A stretch of DNA of 64,000 bases from Leyella stercorea. GTDB lineage: Bacteria > Bacteroidota > Bacteroidia > Bacteroidales > Bacteroidaceae. The DNA is taken from contig NZ_JADYUF010000006.1 in the NCBI RefSeq assembly GCF_021531655.1, forward strand, positions 1-64,000, read 5' to 3'. Both the position numbers and the translations under genes were made by a program. The notes under the pieces are model-generated. The model did not search any database. It saw only the letters and a list, made by a program, of their open reading frames with translations, and was not told the origin of the DNA. Shown here piece after piece: positions 34,327-41,776 of the stretch (positions within the stretch are counted from its first letter, which is position 1; the number at the start of each line of letters is the position of its first letter).

Positions 34327-35511
34327 TTATTTCTTCTTACCTCGTGGTCCGGGAGCAAACGGACTCCTTTCGCTGCTGGCATTAGGCTGGGCATCATCCT
34401 GCTCTCCGCCCGTGACATTAAGGCCTGTAACCACCTTAACGCCAGCAGAAATGCCATTAAGAATCTGAGTGTTAGTGCCGTCGGTCATGCCGATGTTCAC
34501 ATTATGTGCTACGATAGAGTTGCCCTCTATGGTCCAAACCTTGTTCTTGGCATTGCCAGTCTGGTCAACAATCTTCATCTTGCCTACAGTCTCCTTCTGT
34601 GGAGTGAAGCGCAGAGCCTTTGACTGAACAGAGAGTACGCCTTTGCGTTCGGCTGTGTATATGGTGACATTGGCGGTCAGACCTGGTTTGAGTTTGAGGT
34701 CGGCATTGGGAGCCGAGATAACCACCTCGTATGTCACAACATTATTGGTAGTGGTTGCTTCCTGGCGCACCTGCTTCACGGTACCCTCGAATGTATCGTC
34801 TGGATAAGCGTCGACGGTGAACGAAACGCGTTCACCTTCCTTAACGTCGCCTATGTCAGCCTCGTCGACATCTGCCACAACCTGCATGTTGGTAAGATCC
34901 TGGGCGATAGTGAACAGCTCAGGAGTAGAGAAGCTGGCTGCTACAGTCTGTCCTTCCTCAACCGACTTAGACAGCACAATACCGTCTATAGGCGATGTGA
35001 TGGTAGCATAGCCGAGGTTGGTCTGGGCGCGCTGCACCTCTTCCTTAGCCGCTGCCACCTGCTCCTTAGCCTGAGTGTATGAGAGCTTGGCGCTGTCGAA
35101 ATCGTCGGCAGCAACAAGTCCTTTTTGGTAGAGAGTCTTATAGCGGTTGAAGTTTGTGGTCTGATAGTTGAGCTGGCTCTGTGCCGTAGCGAGTTGTGTC
35201 TTTGCCGAATTGAGTTGGCTCATAAGATTTGTCTTGTCGAGTTCGGCAATCACCTGTCCCTTCTTCACTACGGAATTGTAGTCGACATAGAGCTTGCTCA
35301 CAATACCGCTCACCTGAGTACCCACCGTAACCGAAGTCACCGGCTCGATAGTACCCGTAGCGGTGATACTGTTCATGATGTTAGCCGGTGCCACAGCAGC
35401 CGTTTCAAACGAAATCTGTTCTTCCTTCTTGCTGCCCGACAATGCCCAAGCGACAATGGCTACAATAATGACAACCGCCACTACCAGCCATACTTTACTT
35501 AATTTTTTCAT
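34327..35511 (-). CDS. MacA-like periplasmic adaptor (membrane fusion) protein
   Basis: A 394-residue HlyD/MacA-family adaptor. A signal-anchor helix (VWLVVAVVIIVAIVAWALSG) leads into the first half of the lipoyl-like domain (GTIEPVTSVTVGTQVSGIVS), a long coiled-coil hairpin (LDKTNLMSQLNSAKTQLAT ... AAAKEEVQRAQTNLG) and the second half (ITSPIDGIVLSKSVEEGQTV), then beta-barrel domains. It bridges the inner-membrane permease and the outer-membrane TolC-like channel. It follows the TolC-like gene by 83 bases, including a GC-rich palindromic repeat. Confidence 0.92.
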   Translation of the reverse strand: MKKLSKVWLVVAVVIIVAIVAWALSGSKKEEQISFETAAVAPANIMNSITATGTIEPVTSVTVGTQVSGIVSKLYVDYNSVVKKGQVIAELDKTNLMSQLNSAKTQLATAQSQLNYQTTNFNRYKTLYQKGLVAADDFDSAKLSYTQAKEQVAAAKEEVQRAQTNLGYATITSPIDGIVLSKSVEEGQTVAASFSTPELFTIAQDLTNMQVVADVDEADIGDVKEGERVSFTVDAYPDDTFEGTVKQVRQEATTTNNVVTYEVVISAPNADLKLKPGLTANVTIYTAERKGVLSVQSKALRFTPQKETVGKMKIVDQTGNAKNKVWTIEGNSIVAHNVNIGMTDGTNTQILNGISAGVKVVTGLNVTGGEQDDAQPNASSERSPFAPGPRGKKK

Positions 35512-35550
35512 AAATCTCTATTCTTGTCTCTAATTAATATTACATACCAT

Positions 35551-35592
35551 TCCCCTCCCTACGGGGAGGGGTTAGGGGAGGGGCTTTCCCCT
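35551..35592. repeat. Dispersed GC-rich palindromic repeat, copy 1
   Basis: CCCCTCCCTACGGGGAGGGG followed by TTAGGGGAGGGGCTTT. The same element is found at 37201-37236 (inverted), 37317-37356 and 63721-63760. All copies are intergenic or touch a stop codon. It resembles REP-like elements. Confidence 0.85.
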
Positions 35593-35594
35593 TT

Positions 35595-36938
35595 TTACTT
35601 TATCTCTCCAGTCTTGTAGAACTCCAGCATATTAAGATTTAGAATAGCAAGATATTTGCTCTGCAGTTCGTTCTGCTGTGCTTGCAGCAGGTTGTTCTTG
35701 CCAGTCATCAGTTCTACGATGTTCTTCAGTCCCTGCTTAAACTGTTCCGACAGCAGTTCGTAGCTTGCCTGGGCACTCTCGGTCGAAATGCGAGCTGCCC
35801 TGAACTTGTTCTGATTTGTCACAGCCTGCAACCAGTAGTTCTCAACCGTAGAGTATAGAGTAGTCTGCTTGTCCTGCAAGTCGAGCATATAGTTCTGCTT
35901 CTGAATCATAGCCTTATTGACGGCAGTCTTGGTCTGACGGTTGTCAAACAGCGGAATGCTAACAGTCACGCCGCCACCCACGGTGAAGTTGTTCTTGAGC
36001 TGCGAGCCCCAAGCGTTGTTGCTCATTGACGAGGTGTTGGTAGAGAGTCCGGCACTCAGTCCGATAGTAGGCAGCTTGCCAGCCTTGGCTATCTTCACGC
36101 TGAGGTCGCTGCTCTCAATGCCCAACATGGCATTCTTTATCTCCGGACGCTGCTCTACCGATGCTGTGTACACGTCGTTGAGAGCCGGCACCGTGGCAAG
36201 AGCCATCTCGTCGGTAGTAGAAGGAATGGCAATATCAAACTCCTCGTCGTTGGTAATCTGCAGCAACTGTTTGAGCTGTCGCTTATAGTTGCGCAGGTTG
36301 CTCTCAGCCTCAACTATGCTGTACTCGTCTTGTGCTCGCTGGGCTGTTAGCTGTGCGAGGTCGGCCTTGCTCATCTTGCCTACATTCACCATAGTCTTGC
36401 CACGCTCCTCGTTGGTCTGACTCGTTTTCAGGCTCTCCTTGCTAACGTTTATCGCCTCGTTAGAGTAGAGAATCTGGACATACAGTTGCGCTATCTGCTC
36501 CAGCACGCTGTTGGCAGTCACGGCAGAGTCGAGCTTGGCCTGCTCGGCAGCAAGCTTGTTTAGCTTGACGGTGTTCTGGTTCTTGTTGCCGTTCCATACG
36601 GTCCAGTTGCCCATAAGCGAGTACGAACCGTTATAGTATACCTTGTCTACCTTCGACTGCACCTTGTTGCCGGCAATCATAGCCGACCCCTTCTCGGGCC
36701 ACGGATTGTACGACACGTTCTGCGATGTCGACAGACTGAGCGACGGCAGCAGTGCCGACTGGCTCTGCTTCACATCCTCAAGGGCGGAATATTGCTGGAG
36801 TTTGGCTTTCTGTAGCTGAATGTTGTTGGCAATGGCATAGTCGATACAATCCTTAAGCGACCATTGTCGTGCCGCACATTCTGTAGACATTGACAGCAGG
36901 AAAACTCCTGCCAGGCAAGTCATCCCGATCTTTCTCAT
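35595..36938 (-). CDS. TolC-family outer-membrane channel
   Basis: A 447-residue outer-membrane efflux protein with a signal peptide (MRKIGMTCLAGVFLLSMSTECAA). The repeated OEP pattern is clear: long heptad-rich helices (QQYSALEDVKQSQSALLPSL, VLEQIAQLYVQILYSNEAIN, LLSEQFKQGLKNIVELMTGKN) alternate with short barrel strands. It would form the trimeric exit channel for the MacAB-like pump encoded directly downstream. It is the first gene of that operon. Confidence 0.92.
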   Translation of the reverse strand: MRKIGMTCLAGVFLLSMSTECAARQWSLKDCIDYAIANNIQLQKAKLQQYSALEDVKQSQSALLPSLSLSTSQNVSYNPWPEKGSAMIAGNKVQSKVDKVYYNGSYSLMGNWTVWNGNKNQNTVKLNKLAAEQAKLDSAVTANSVLEQIAQLYVQILYSNEAINVSKESLKTSQTNEERGKTMVNVGKMSKADLAQLTAQRAQDEYSIVEAESNLRNYKRQLKQLLQITNDEEFDIAIPSTTDEMALATVPALNDVYTASVEQRPEIKNAMLGIESSDLSVKIAKAGKLPTIGLSAGLSTNTSSMSNNAWGSQLKNNFTVGGGVTVSIPLFDNRQTKTAVNKAMIQKQNYMLDLQDKQTTLYSTVENYWLQAVTNQNKFRAARISTESAQASYELLSEQFKQGLKNIVELMTGKNNLLQAQQNELQSKYLAILNLNMLEFYKTGEIK

Positions 36939-36988
36939 AATAAATGTCGTTTTGTTAATGTTTTCTGAAACTTGATTTCTATATTAAG

Positions 36989-37117
36989 AAGTTATAGAAT
37001 TTAAAGCCGTATGTCTTATAGCTGAATATTCAGCAAAAAGAGTAATAGCTATAAATTCTAGCGACCGTAGGGAGCGCTAACTTCTTTAACTTCTGAATTC
37101 TATGAACTTGCTAAAGT
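36989..37117. repeat. Inverted-repeat-rich leader upstream of the TolC operon
   Basis: The 421-base gap 36939-37359 holds no gene. AAGAAGTTA and TAGAATTTA near 36984-37002 are matched by TAAATTCTA (37050-37060) and TAACTTCTT (37077-37086). Inside is a perfect 14-bp palindrome GCTGAATATTCAGC at 37021-37034, and GAACTTGCTAAAGTTC lies at 37102-37117. This could be a structured leader of the efflux operon or a decayed repeat element. Confidence 0.5.
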
Positions 37118-37200
37118 TCATTAATCTGATTATAGGATGTGAAAAGTTGGTTAATAGTTTATTTGGAGTGCGGATTATTAACATTTATTGGGGATAAAAG

Positions 37201-37236
37201 CCTCTCCCCCTGCCCCTCCCCCGTAGGGAGGGGAGT
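37201..37236. repeat. Dispersed GC-rich palindromic repeat, copy 2 (inverted)
   Basis: CCCCTCCCCCGTAGGGAGGGG; inverted relative to the copy 80 bases further on (37317-37356), so the two flank a short AT-rich stretch. Confidence 0.85.
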
Positions 37237-37316
37237 GATATGAACTGAACACTTGTACATTTAACAAATAACCTAACAGGCAATTATCCTCTAATTTCCC
37301 CTCAAAATCACATAAC

Positions 37317-37356
37317 TCCCCTCCCTACGGGGGAGGGGTCGGGGGTAGGGCCTCTC
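37317..37356. repeat. Dispersed GC-rich palindromic repeat, copy 3
   Basis: CCCCTCCCTACGGGGGAGGGG followed by TCGGGGGTAGGG. It ends 4 bases before the ribE stop codon and could act as a ribE terminator. Confidence 0.85.
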
Positions 37357-37359
37357 CCT

Positions 37360-37962
37360 CTATTTCAGCTGCTGCAATCGTGCAATGTACTTGCCCAGAA
37401 TATCGAATTCGATATTTACCGTAGTGCCAACGCCGATGTTGCAGAAGTTGGTGTTGTCGTGAGTGTAGGGGATGATAGCCACGGTGAAAGAGTTGGCTGT
37501 AGGATTGCAAACGGTCAGCGAGACGCCGTTTACCGTAACCGAGCCTTTGTCAACGGTGAAGTATCCGCGCTCAGCCATAGCCTTGTCAAACTCATACTCG
37601 AATGTGTAATAGGTCGAACCGTCGGCATCGCGCATGTCGATACACTTGGCTGTGCCGTCTACATGTCCCTGCACGATGTGTCCGTCCAGTCGGCCGTTCA
37701 TTATCATCGAGCGCTCCACGTTCACCTTGTCGCCCACCTTAAGCAGTCCGAGATTGGAGCGGTCGAGCGTCTCCTTCATAGCCGTCACCGTGTAGTTGTC
37801 GCCTTCGATAGACACAACGGTCAGGCAAACGCCGTTATGAGCTACGCTTTGGTCGATTTTCAGTTCGTTAGTGAACGAGCATGTCAGCGTGAAGTCCACA
37901 TTCTCCTTGTCGTTTTTGATGGCAACGACAGTAGCCATTTCTTCTACTATACCGGAAAACAT
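37360..37962 (-). CDS. ribE: Riboflavin synthase
   Basis: A 200-residue riboflavin synthase (alpha chain), which converts two 6,7-dimethyl-8-ribityllumazine molecules into riboflavin and a pyrimidine. It has two tandem lumazine-binding repeats: MFSGIVEE ... HNGVCLTVV ... GHIVQGHVDG, and RGYFTVDKGSVTVNGVSLTV ... THDNTNF. The start MFSGIVEE is diagnostic for the family. Its own promoter is at 38017-38048. No FMN riboswitch is seen in the short leader. Confidence 0.95.
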   Translation of the reverse strand: MFSGIVEEMATVVAIKNDKENVDFTLTCSFTNELKIDQSVAHNGVCLTVVSIEGDNYTVTAMKETLDRSNLGLLKVGDKVNVERSMIMNGRLDGHIVQGHVDGTAKCIDMRDADGSTYYTFEYEFDKAMAERGYFTVDKGSVTVNGVSLTVCNPTANSFTVAIIPYTHDNTNFCNIGVGTTVNIEFDILGKYIARLQQLK

Positions 37963-38016
37963 TTGTCAGAATATTTTAATTTGTTAATATTTATGTATAC
38001 GGGGCGGATTGTTCAG

Positions 38017-38048
38017 CAAAGTAACTAAATATTTTCTTACCCTCCAAA
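38017..38048 (-). promoter_or_regulatory. Promoter of ribE
   Basis: On the minus strand TTTG (38048-38045), a 20-base spacer and TTACTTTG (38024-38017), one base off the -7 consensus. Confidence 0.6.
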
Positions 38049-38091
38049 TTTTTTGTAGTGCTATTAAACCCTTCAATTGCTATAGCTTCGC

Positions 38092-38195
38092 AAAAGGACT
38101 CCTTTTCCACGCTAAAAGGATTCGTTTTGATATGTAAAAGGACTCCTTTTGACTTGCAAAAGGACTCGTTTTGAAGAGCAAAAGGACTACATTTT
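38092..38195. repeat. Array B: five palindromic units at exact 22-bp spacing
   Basis: Units start at 38092, 38114, 38136, 38158 and 38180, all 22 bp apart. The consensus AAAAGGACTCCTTTT is the same as in array A (15995-16098), and the fifth unit again reads AAAAGGACTACATTT. It lies between the ribE promoter and the hairpin at 38222-38260. Confidence 0.9.
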
Positions 38196-38221
38196 CGAAA
38201 CGATGGCTTAAAAACGAAAGC

Positions 38222-38260
38222 AGGGTGTGTCAAAATAGAAGTCCTATTTTGACACACCCT
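38222..38260. terminator. Perfect 17-bp hairpin
   Basis: AGGGTGTGTCAAAATAG and its exact complement are separated by a 5-base loop. On the minus strand it is followed at a short distance by CGTTTTTAAG; it may be a back-up terminator for the RNA gene upstream. Confidence 0.65.
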
Positions 38261-38274
38261 CCTCCTGTATTATT

Positions 38275-38481
38275 TTAAAAACAGGTCGCCCAGTGATGTG
38301 ATGAAACTCCGAGTATACAAGATTTGAGAGCTCTCCGCCTTTGTAATCCACCGGCTTTGCAGCTTAGTCCACTGAGGGTTTTATATGGCCCGCCATTGGC
38401 AAAAGAAGTCTTCTCGGTTTCGATTTTTTTATTGATGAGTATCCCGATCAAACTGGCACGACCCGTATGTCTTTCTGTTTC
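38275..38481 (-). ncRNA. Structured non-coding RNA, possibly 6S RNA
   Basis: A minus-strand transcript starting near 38481 from a full-consensus promoter and ending at a T-run near 38277, about 205 nt. The two ends form a long closing stem: 38452-38469 (RNA ACGGGUCGUGCCAGU and following GAU) pairs with 38280-38297 (AUCACUGGGCGACCUGU), about 17 pairs with two small bulges. The size, the end-to-end stem and the direct U-run fit 6S RNA. It lacks the signature sequences of RNase P RNA, tmRNA and SRP RNA. An overlapping 117-codon ORF is likely spurious. Identity as 6S is inference. Confidence 0.5.
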
Positions 38482-38487
38482 TTTGTG

Positions 38488-38518
38488 CAAAGTTAATATT
38501 TTCATGCGATACGACAAA
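38488..38518 (-). promoter_or_regulatory. Promoter of the structured RNA
   Basis: On the minus strand TTTG (38518-38515), a 19-base spacer and TAACTTTG (38495-38488), a full match to the Bacteroidetes consensus. Confidence 0.8.
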
Positions 38519-38590
38519 ATGTTTAAGACATAAGTTTGTTGTAGGTGCATTTTTTCGTCGAATAGATGAACGTTCAATTGAATTATTTTA

Positions 38591-38598
38591 TATCTTTG
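38591..38598 (+). promoter_or_regulatory. -7 element TATCTTTG upstream of the cytochrome bd operon
   Basis: TATCTTTG lies 48 bases before the DUF4492 gene start; a clear -33 box is not seen. Confidence 0.5.
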
Positions 38599-38646
38599 CA
38601 ATTGTTTACTAATCTGTAAATATTTCAACCTTTAACTCTGATTGTT

Positions 38647-38883
38647 ATGACAGATACCAGCATATTATATAAGGTGTACCATATATTATATAAGGTGTAC
38701 CGCTTCTATATAGACGGATTTCGCAGTATGACCGTAGGGCGTGTGCTTTGGACGGTCATACTCATCAAGCTCGTTGTCATATTCCTTGTGCTCAAGCTGT
38801 TCTTCTTTCCTGACGTGCTCAAGCTGAAGGCGGCAGACGGCGACCGTGCCGGATATGTGGCACGCGAACTCATAGAGCGTTGA
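38647..38883 (+). CDS. DUF4492-family small membrane protein (cytochrome bd-associated)
   Basis: A 78-residue protein with one transmembrane helix (VLWTVILIKLVVIFLVLKLFF). It matches the DUF4492 pattern (YRFYIDGFRSMTVGR ... FFFPDVL), which in Bacteroidetes is typically encoded just before cydA, as here (64 bases). It may be a small accessory subunit of the bd oxidase, by analogy with CydX; that is inference. The N-terminus carries a tandem heptapeptide (ILYKVYH, ILYKVYR) encoded by a 21-bp direct duplication at about 38661-38702. Confidence 0.82.
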   Translation: MTDTSILYKVYHILYKVYRFYIDGFRSMTVGRVLWTVILIKLVVIFLVLKLFFFPDVLKLKAADGDRAGYVARELIER

Positions 38884-38947
38884 CACAAACCGTACGTATT
38901 GAAATGTTCAATTTAATAATACCAATAACCATTAACTGTTTAAGCTT

Positions 38948-40519
38948 ATGAATCATCTGCTTGCTATCGACCCTACGCTTATCGACTGGTCGCGTGCGCA
39001 ATTTGCGCTCACAGCCATCTATCATTGGCTGTTTGTGCCGCTCACGCTGGGACTTGCCGTAATAATGGGCATTATCGAGACTATCTATTATCGCACCGGC
39101 AAACCTTTCTGGCTGGAGGCTTCCAAGTTCTGGCAACGTCTGTTCGGTGTAAACTTTGCCATGGGTGTGGCTACGGGCATCATCCTGGAGTTTGAGTTTG
39201 GCACCAACTGGAGCAACTATTCATGGTTTGTAGGTGATATATTCGGTGCTCCGCTTGCTGTTGAAGGCATAGTCGCATTCTTCATGGAGAGCACGTTTGT
39301 GGCTGTGATGTTCTTCGGATGGCAGAAGGTGTCGCGCGGATTCCATCTTGCCTCAACATGGCTCACGGGCATAGGAGCCACTATTTCGGCTTGGTGGATA
39401 CTCGTTGCCAATTCATGGATGCAGTATCCTGTAGGTTGCGAGTTCAATCCCGACACCGTGCGCAATGAGATGACGAGCTTTGCCGAAGTGGCGTTGTCGC
39501 CCATGGCTATCGACAAGTTTTTCCATACGGTCATATCGTCGTGGATAGTAGGTGCAGTGTTTGTGTGTGCAGTCAGCTGCTGGTATCTGTTGCGAGGTCG
39601 TGAGCAGCAGCTGGCACGTCAGAGCATCAAGATAGCAAGCATCGTCGGCATCGTAGCCTCGCTGTTGGCAATACATACGGGCCATTCGTCGGCTGTGAAG
39701 GTGGCAGAGGTGCAACCCATGAAACTTGCTGCTATGGAGGGTCTGTACGATGGAGGCAATGGTGTAGGGCTGACCATGGTGGCAGCCATCAATCCTTTCT
39801 CACAGCCCGATTATGCCAAGGGCGGTGAGGCTCCGCTGCGCATAGCTATGCCTGGTGGGCTGTCGCTGCTTGCTACAGGTACGCTCGACGGTTATGTACC
39901 TGGCATAAACGATATACTCAATGGCTACACACGCCCCGACGGAAAGCGCGAACTTTCGGCTGAGGAGAAGATGCAGCGTGGACGCAAGGCCATAACGGCT
40001 CTTGCCGAGTATCGCAAGCTGAAGGCTGCCGATGCCGACGACAAGCGTCTGCCCCAACTTGCCCGTCAGTTGCAGAAGGACATGCCTTACTTCGGATATG
40101 GCTACATAAAGGACCGTGCCGAACTGGTGCCTTACATCCCCGTCAACTTCTATGCTTTCCGAGTCATGGTTGGTGTGGGCATGTTGCTGCTGCTGTTCTT
40201 CCTCGTCATTGGTCATGTGGCATGGCGTCAGGACATCACCAGGCGTGGACGCAGCCTATGGACGGCTGCCTTGCTGATGCTTCCGCTTGCATATATAGCA
40301 AGTGAGGCAGGATGGATAGTTGCCGAACTCGGCCGTCAGCCATGGGCCATTCAGGACATGTTGCCAACAGTAGCAGCCGTATCCGACCTTAAGTCGGGCA
40401 GCGTGGCGCTCACGTTCTTCATCTTCCTCATTCTGTTCACACTACTGCTCATAGCCGAGATAAGGATTATGTGCCGTGTGATAAAGAACTATAAGTCGCA
40501 AATCGAATCGGCTGATTAA
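38948..40519 (+). CDS. cydA: Cytochrome bd quinol oxidase subunit I
   Basis: A 523-residue CydA, the subunit carrying the haems and the quinol site of the high-affinity bd oxidase. Conserved features: an N-terminal haem-ligand helix (QFALTAIYHWLFVPLTLGLA), the MGVATGIILEFEFGTNWSNY region, SSWIVGAVFVCAVSCWYLL, and the GRQPWAIQDMLPT motif near residue 460. It reduces oxygen to water with quinol at low oxygen tension in the inner membrane, useful for nanaerobic growth. The operon order is DUF4492-cydA-cydB. Confidence 0.96.
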   Translation: MNHLLAIDPTLIDWSRAQFALTAIYHWLFVPLTLGLAVIMGIIETIYYRTGKPFWLEASKFWQRLFGVNFAMGVATGIILEFEFGTNWSNYSWFVGDIFGAPLAVEGIVAFFMESTFVAVMFFGWQKVSRGFHLASTWLTGIGATISAWWILVANSWMQYPVGCEFNPDTVRNEMTSFAEVALSPMAIDKFFHTVISSWIVGAVFVCAVSCWYLLRGREQQLARQSIKIASIVGIVASLLAIHTGHSSAVKVAEVQPMKLAAMEGLYDGGNGVGLTMVAAINPFSQPDYAKGGEAPLRIAMPGGLSLLATGTLDGYVPGINDILNGYTRPDGKRELSAEEKMQRGRKAITALAEYRKLKAADADDKRLPQLARQLQKDMPYFGYGYIKDRAELVPYIPVNFYAFRVMVGVGMLLLLFFLVIGHVAWRQDITRRGRSLWTAALLMLPLAYIASEAGWIVAELGRQPWAIQDMLPTVAAVSDLKSGSVALTFFIFLILFTLLLIAEIRIMCRVIKNYKSQIESAD

Positions 40520-40520
40520 A

Positions 40521-40574
40521 TTCAATACTCAGCATTTAACATTCAACATTCAACACTCAACATTCAACATTCTT
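40521..40574 (+). repeat. Heptanucleotide repeat TTCAACA in the cydA/cydB spacer
   Basis: Seven consecutive 7-base units fill the 55-base spacer: TTCAATA, CTCAGCA, TTTAACA, TTCAACA, TTCAACA, CTCAACA, TTCAACA, then TTCTT and the cydB ATG. The tract contains a single G and should be unstructured. Confidence 0.9.
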
Positions 40575-41678
40575 ATGAGCTATACATTTCTTCAACAATA
40601 CTGGTGGTTTGTAGTGTCGCTGCTCGGCGCATTGCTCGTGTTTCTGCTCTTCGTTCAGGGTGCCAACTCGCTTGTGTACAGTCTTGGTCGCACAGAGGAG
40701 GGACAATTGAAGGTGATAGAATCCACCGGTCGCAAGTGGGAGATAACCTTCACCACACTAGTAACATTCGGCGGAGCCTTCTTCGCCTCGTTCCCATTGT
40801 TCTACAGCACCAGCTTTGGCGGAGCCTACTGGCTGTGGATGATAATACTCTTCTCGTTTGTGCTTCAGGCGGTGAGCTATGAGTTCCAGCATCGCAAGGG
40901 CAATCTGCTCGGCACGCGCACCTATCGTTGGTTTCTTCTACTGAACGGCATTGTAGGCCCGTTGCTGTTGGGTGGGGCAGTAGCCACATTCTTCGACGGT
41001 TCCAACTTCATTGTCGAGAAGGCATCGCTCACCGACATTGGCGCTCCCGTCATAAGCCGTTGGGCCAATGCCTCGGCAGGACTCGATGCTTTGCTCGACC
41101 CGTGGAATCTTGTATTCGGATTTGCCGTGATGTTCTTGGCACGTATGCTTGGCATACTGTATATAATGAATAACGTGGATGATGAGGACATTCGCTCGCG
41201 TGGCTCTGTAAGACTCATTGGTTGCACGGTGCCGTTCCTCGTGTTGTTTCTGGCGTTCTTTGTGCGTACATTGCTCAAGGACGGCTATGCAGTCGACCCG
41301 GCTACGGGACTGGTGTTTATGCAATCGATGAAGTATCTGCACAACTATCTCGACATTTGGCCCTTGGCTGTGCTCACCGTGACAGGCGTTGTGCTGTTGC
41401 TTTATGGTGTAGTGCGCACCATTATCAGCTCTACATATATACGTGGTATATGGCCTGCAGGAATAGGAGTGGTGTTGGTAGTACTGTCGCTGTTGCTTGT
41501 GGCAGGGTGGGGCGATACTGCCTACTATCCTTCAAATGCCGATCTGCAATGCTCGTTGACAATAGCCAATAGTTGCAGTAGCGAGTTCACGCTGCGCACT
41601 ATGTTCTACGTCTCGCTGCTCGTACCATTCGTGTTCGGTTATATAGCCTATGTGTGGCGTGTGATGGACAGAAAATAA
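40575..41678 (+). CDS. cydB: Cytochrome bd quinol oxidase subunit II
   Basis: A 367-residue CydB with eight or nine hydrophobic helices, beginning WWFVVSLLGALLVFLLFVQGANSL. The family regions GRKWEITFTTLVTFGGAFFASFPLFY and MLGILYIMNNVDDEDIR are present. It partners with CydA. A large bidirectional hairpin terminator (41685-41754) follows the stop codon directly. Confidence 0.95.
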   Translation: MSYTFLQQYWWFVVSLLGALLVFLLFVQGANSLVYSLGRTEEGQLKVIESTGRKWEITFTTLVTFGGAFFASFPLFYSTSFGGAYWLWMIILFSFVLQAVSYEFQHRKGNLLGTRTYRWFLLLNGIVGPLLLGGAVATFFDGSNFIVEKASLTDIGAPVISRWANASAGLDALLDPWNLVFGFAVMFLARMLGILYIMNNVDDEDIRSRGSVRLIGCTVPFLVLFLAFFVRTLLKDGYAVDPATGLVFMQSMKYLHNYLDIWPLAVLTVTGVVLLLYGVVRTIISSTYIRGIWPAGIGVVLVVLSLLLVAGWGDTAYYPSNADLQCSLTIANSCSSEFTLRTMFYVSLLVPFVFGYIAYVWRVMDRK

Positions 41679-41684
41679 ACAGAT

Positions 41685-41754
41685 AAGGGACGAAGCTGCA
41701 ATATCAATGCCTATAATTGTAGGCAATGTAGATATTGCGGCTTCGCCCCTTTTA
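41685..41754. terminator. Large bidirectional hairpin between cydB and the SPFH gene
   Basis: A stem of about 20 bp (AAGGGACGAAGCTGCAATATC against GATATTGCGGCTTCGCCCCTT, with mismatches) encloses an inner hairpin TGCCTA-TAATTG-TAGGCA. A T-run follows on the plus strand. It serves the convergent genes. Confidence 0.85.
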
Positions 41755-41776
41755 TTGATATCGTTTCTGCTCTTGC

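Noticed and set aside
38017..38048. FMN riboswitch before ribE
   Set aside because: The predicted leader is only about 50 nt and shows no conserved riboswitch segments.
37991..38257. Minus-strand 88-codon ORF across array B
   Set aside because: Same reason: frame shifts with each 22-bp unit, and it overlaps the ribE promoter.
38275..38628. Minus-strand 117-codon ORF
   Set aside because: It covers the structured RNA and its promoter; it starts upstream of the predicted transcription start and has no domain. Treated as spurious.
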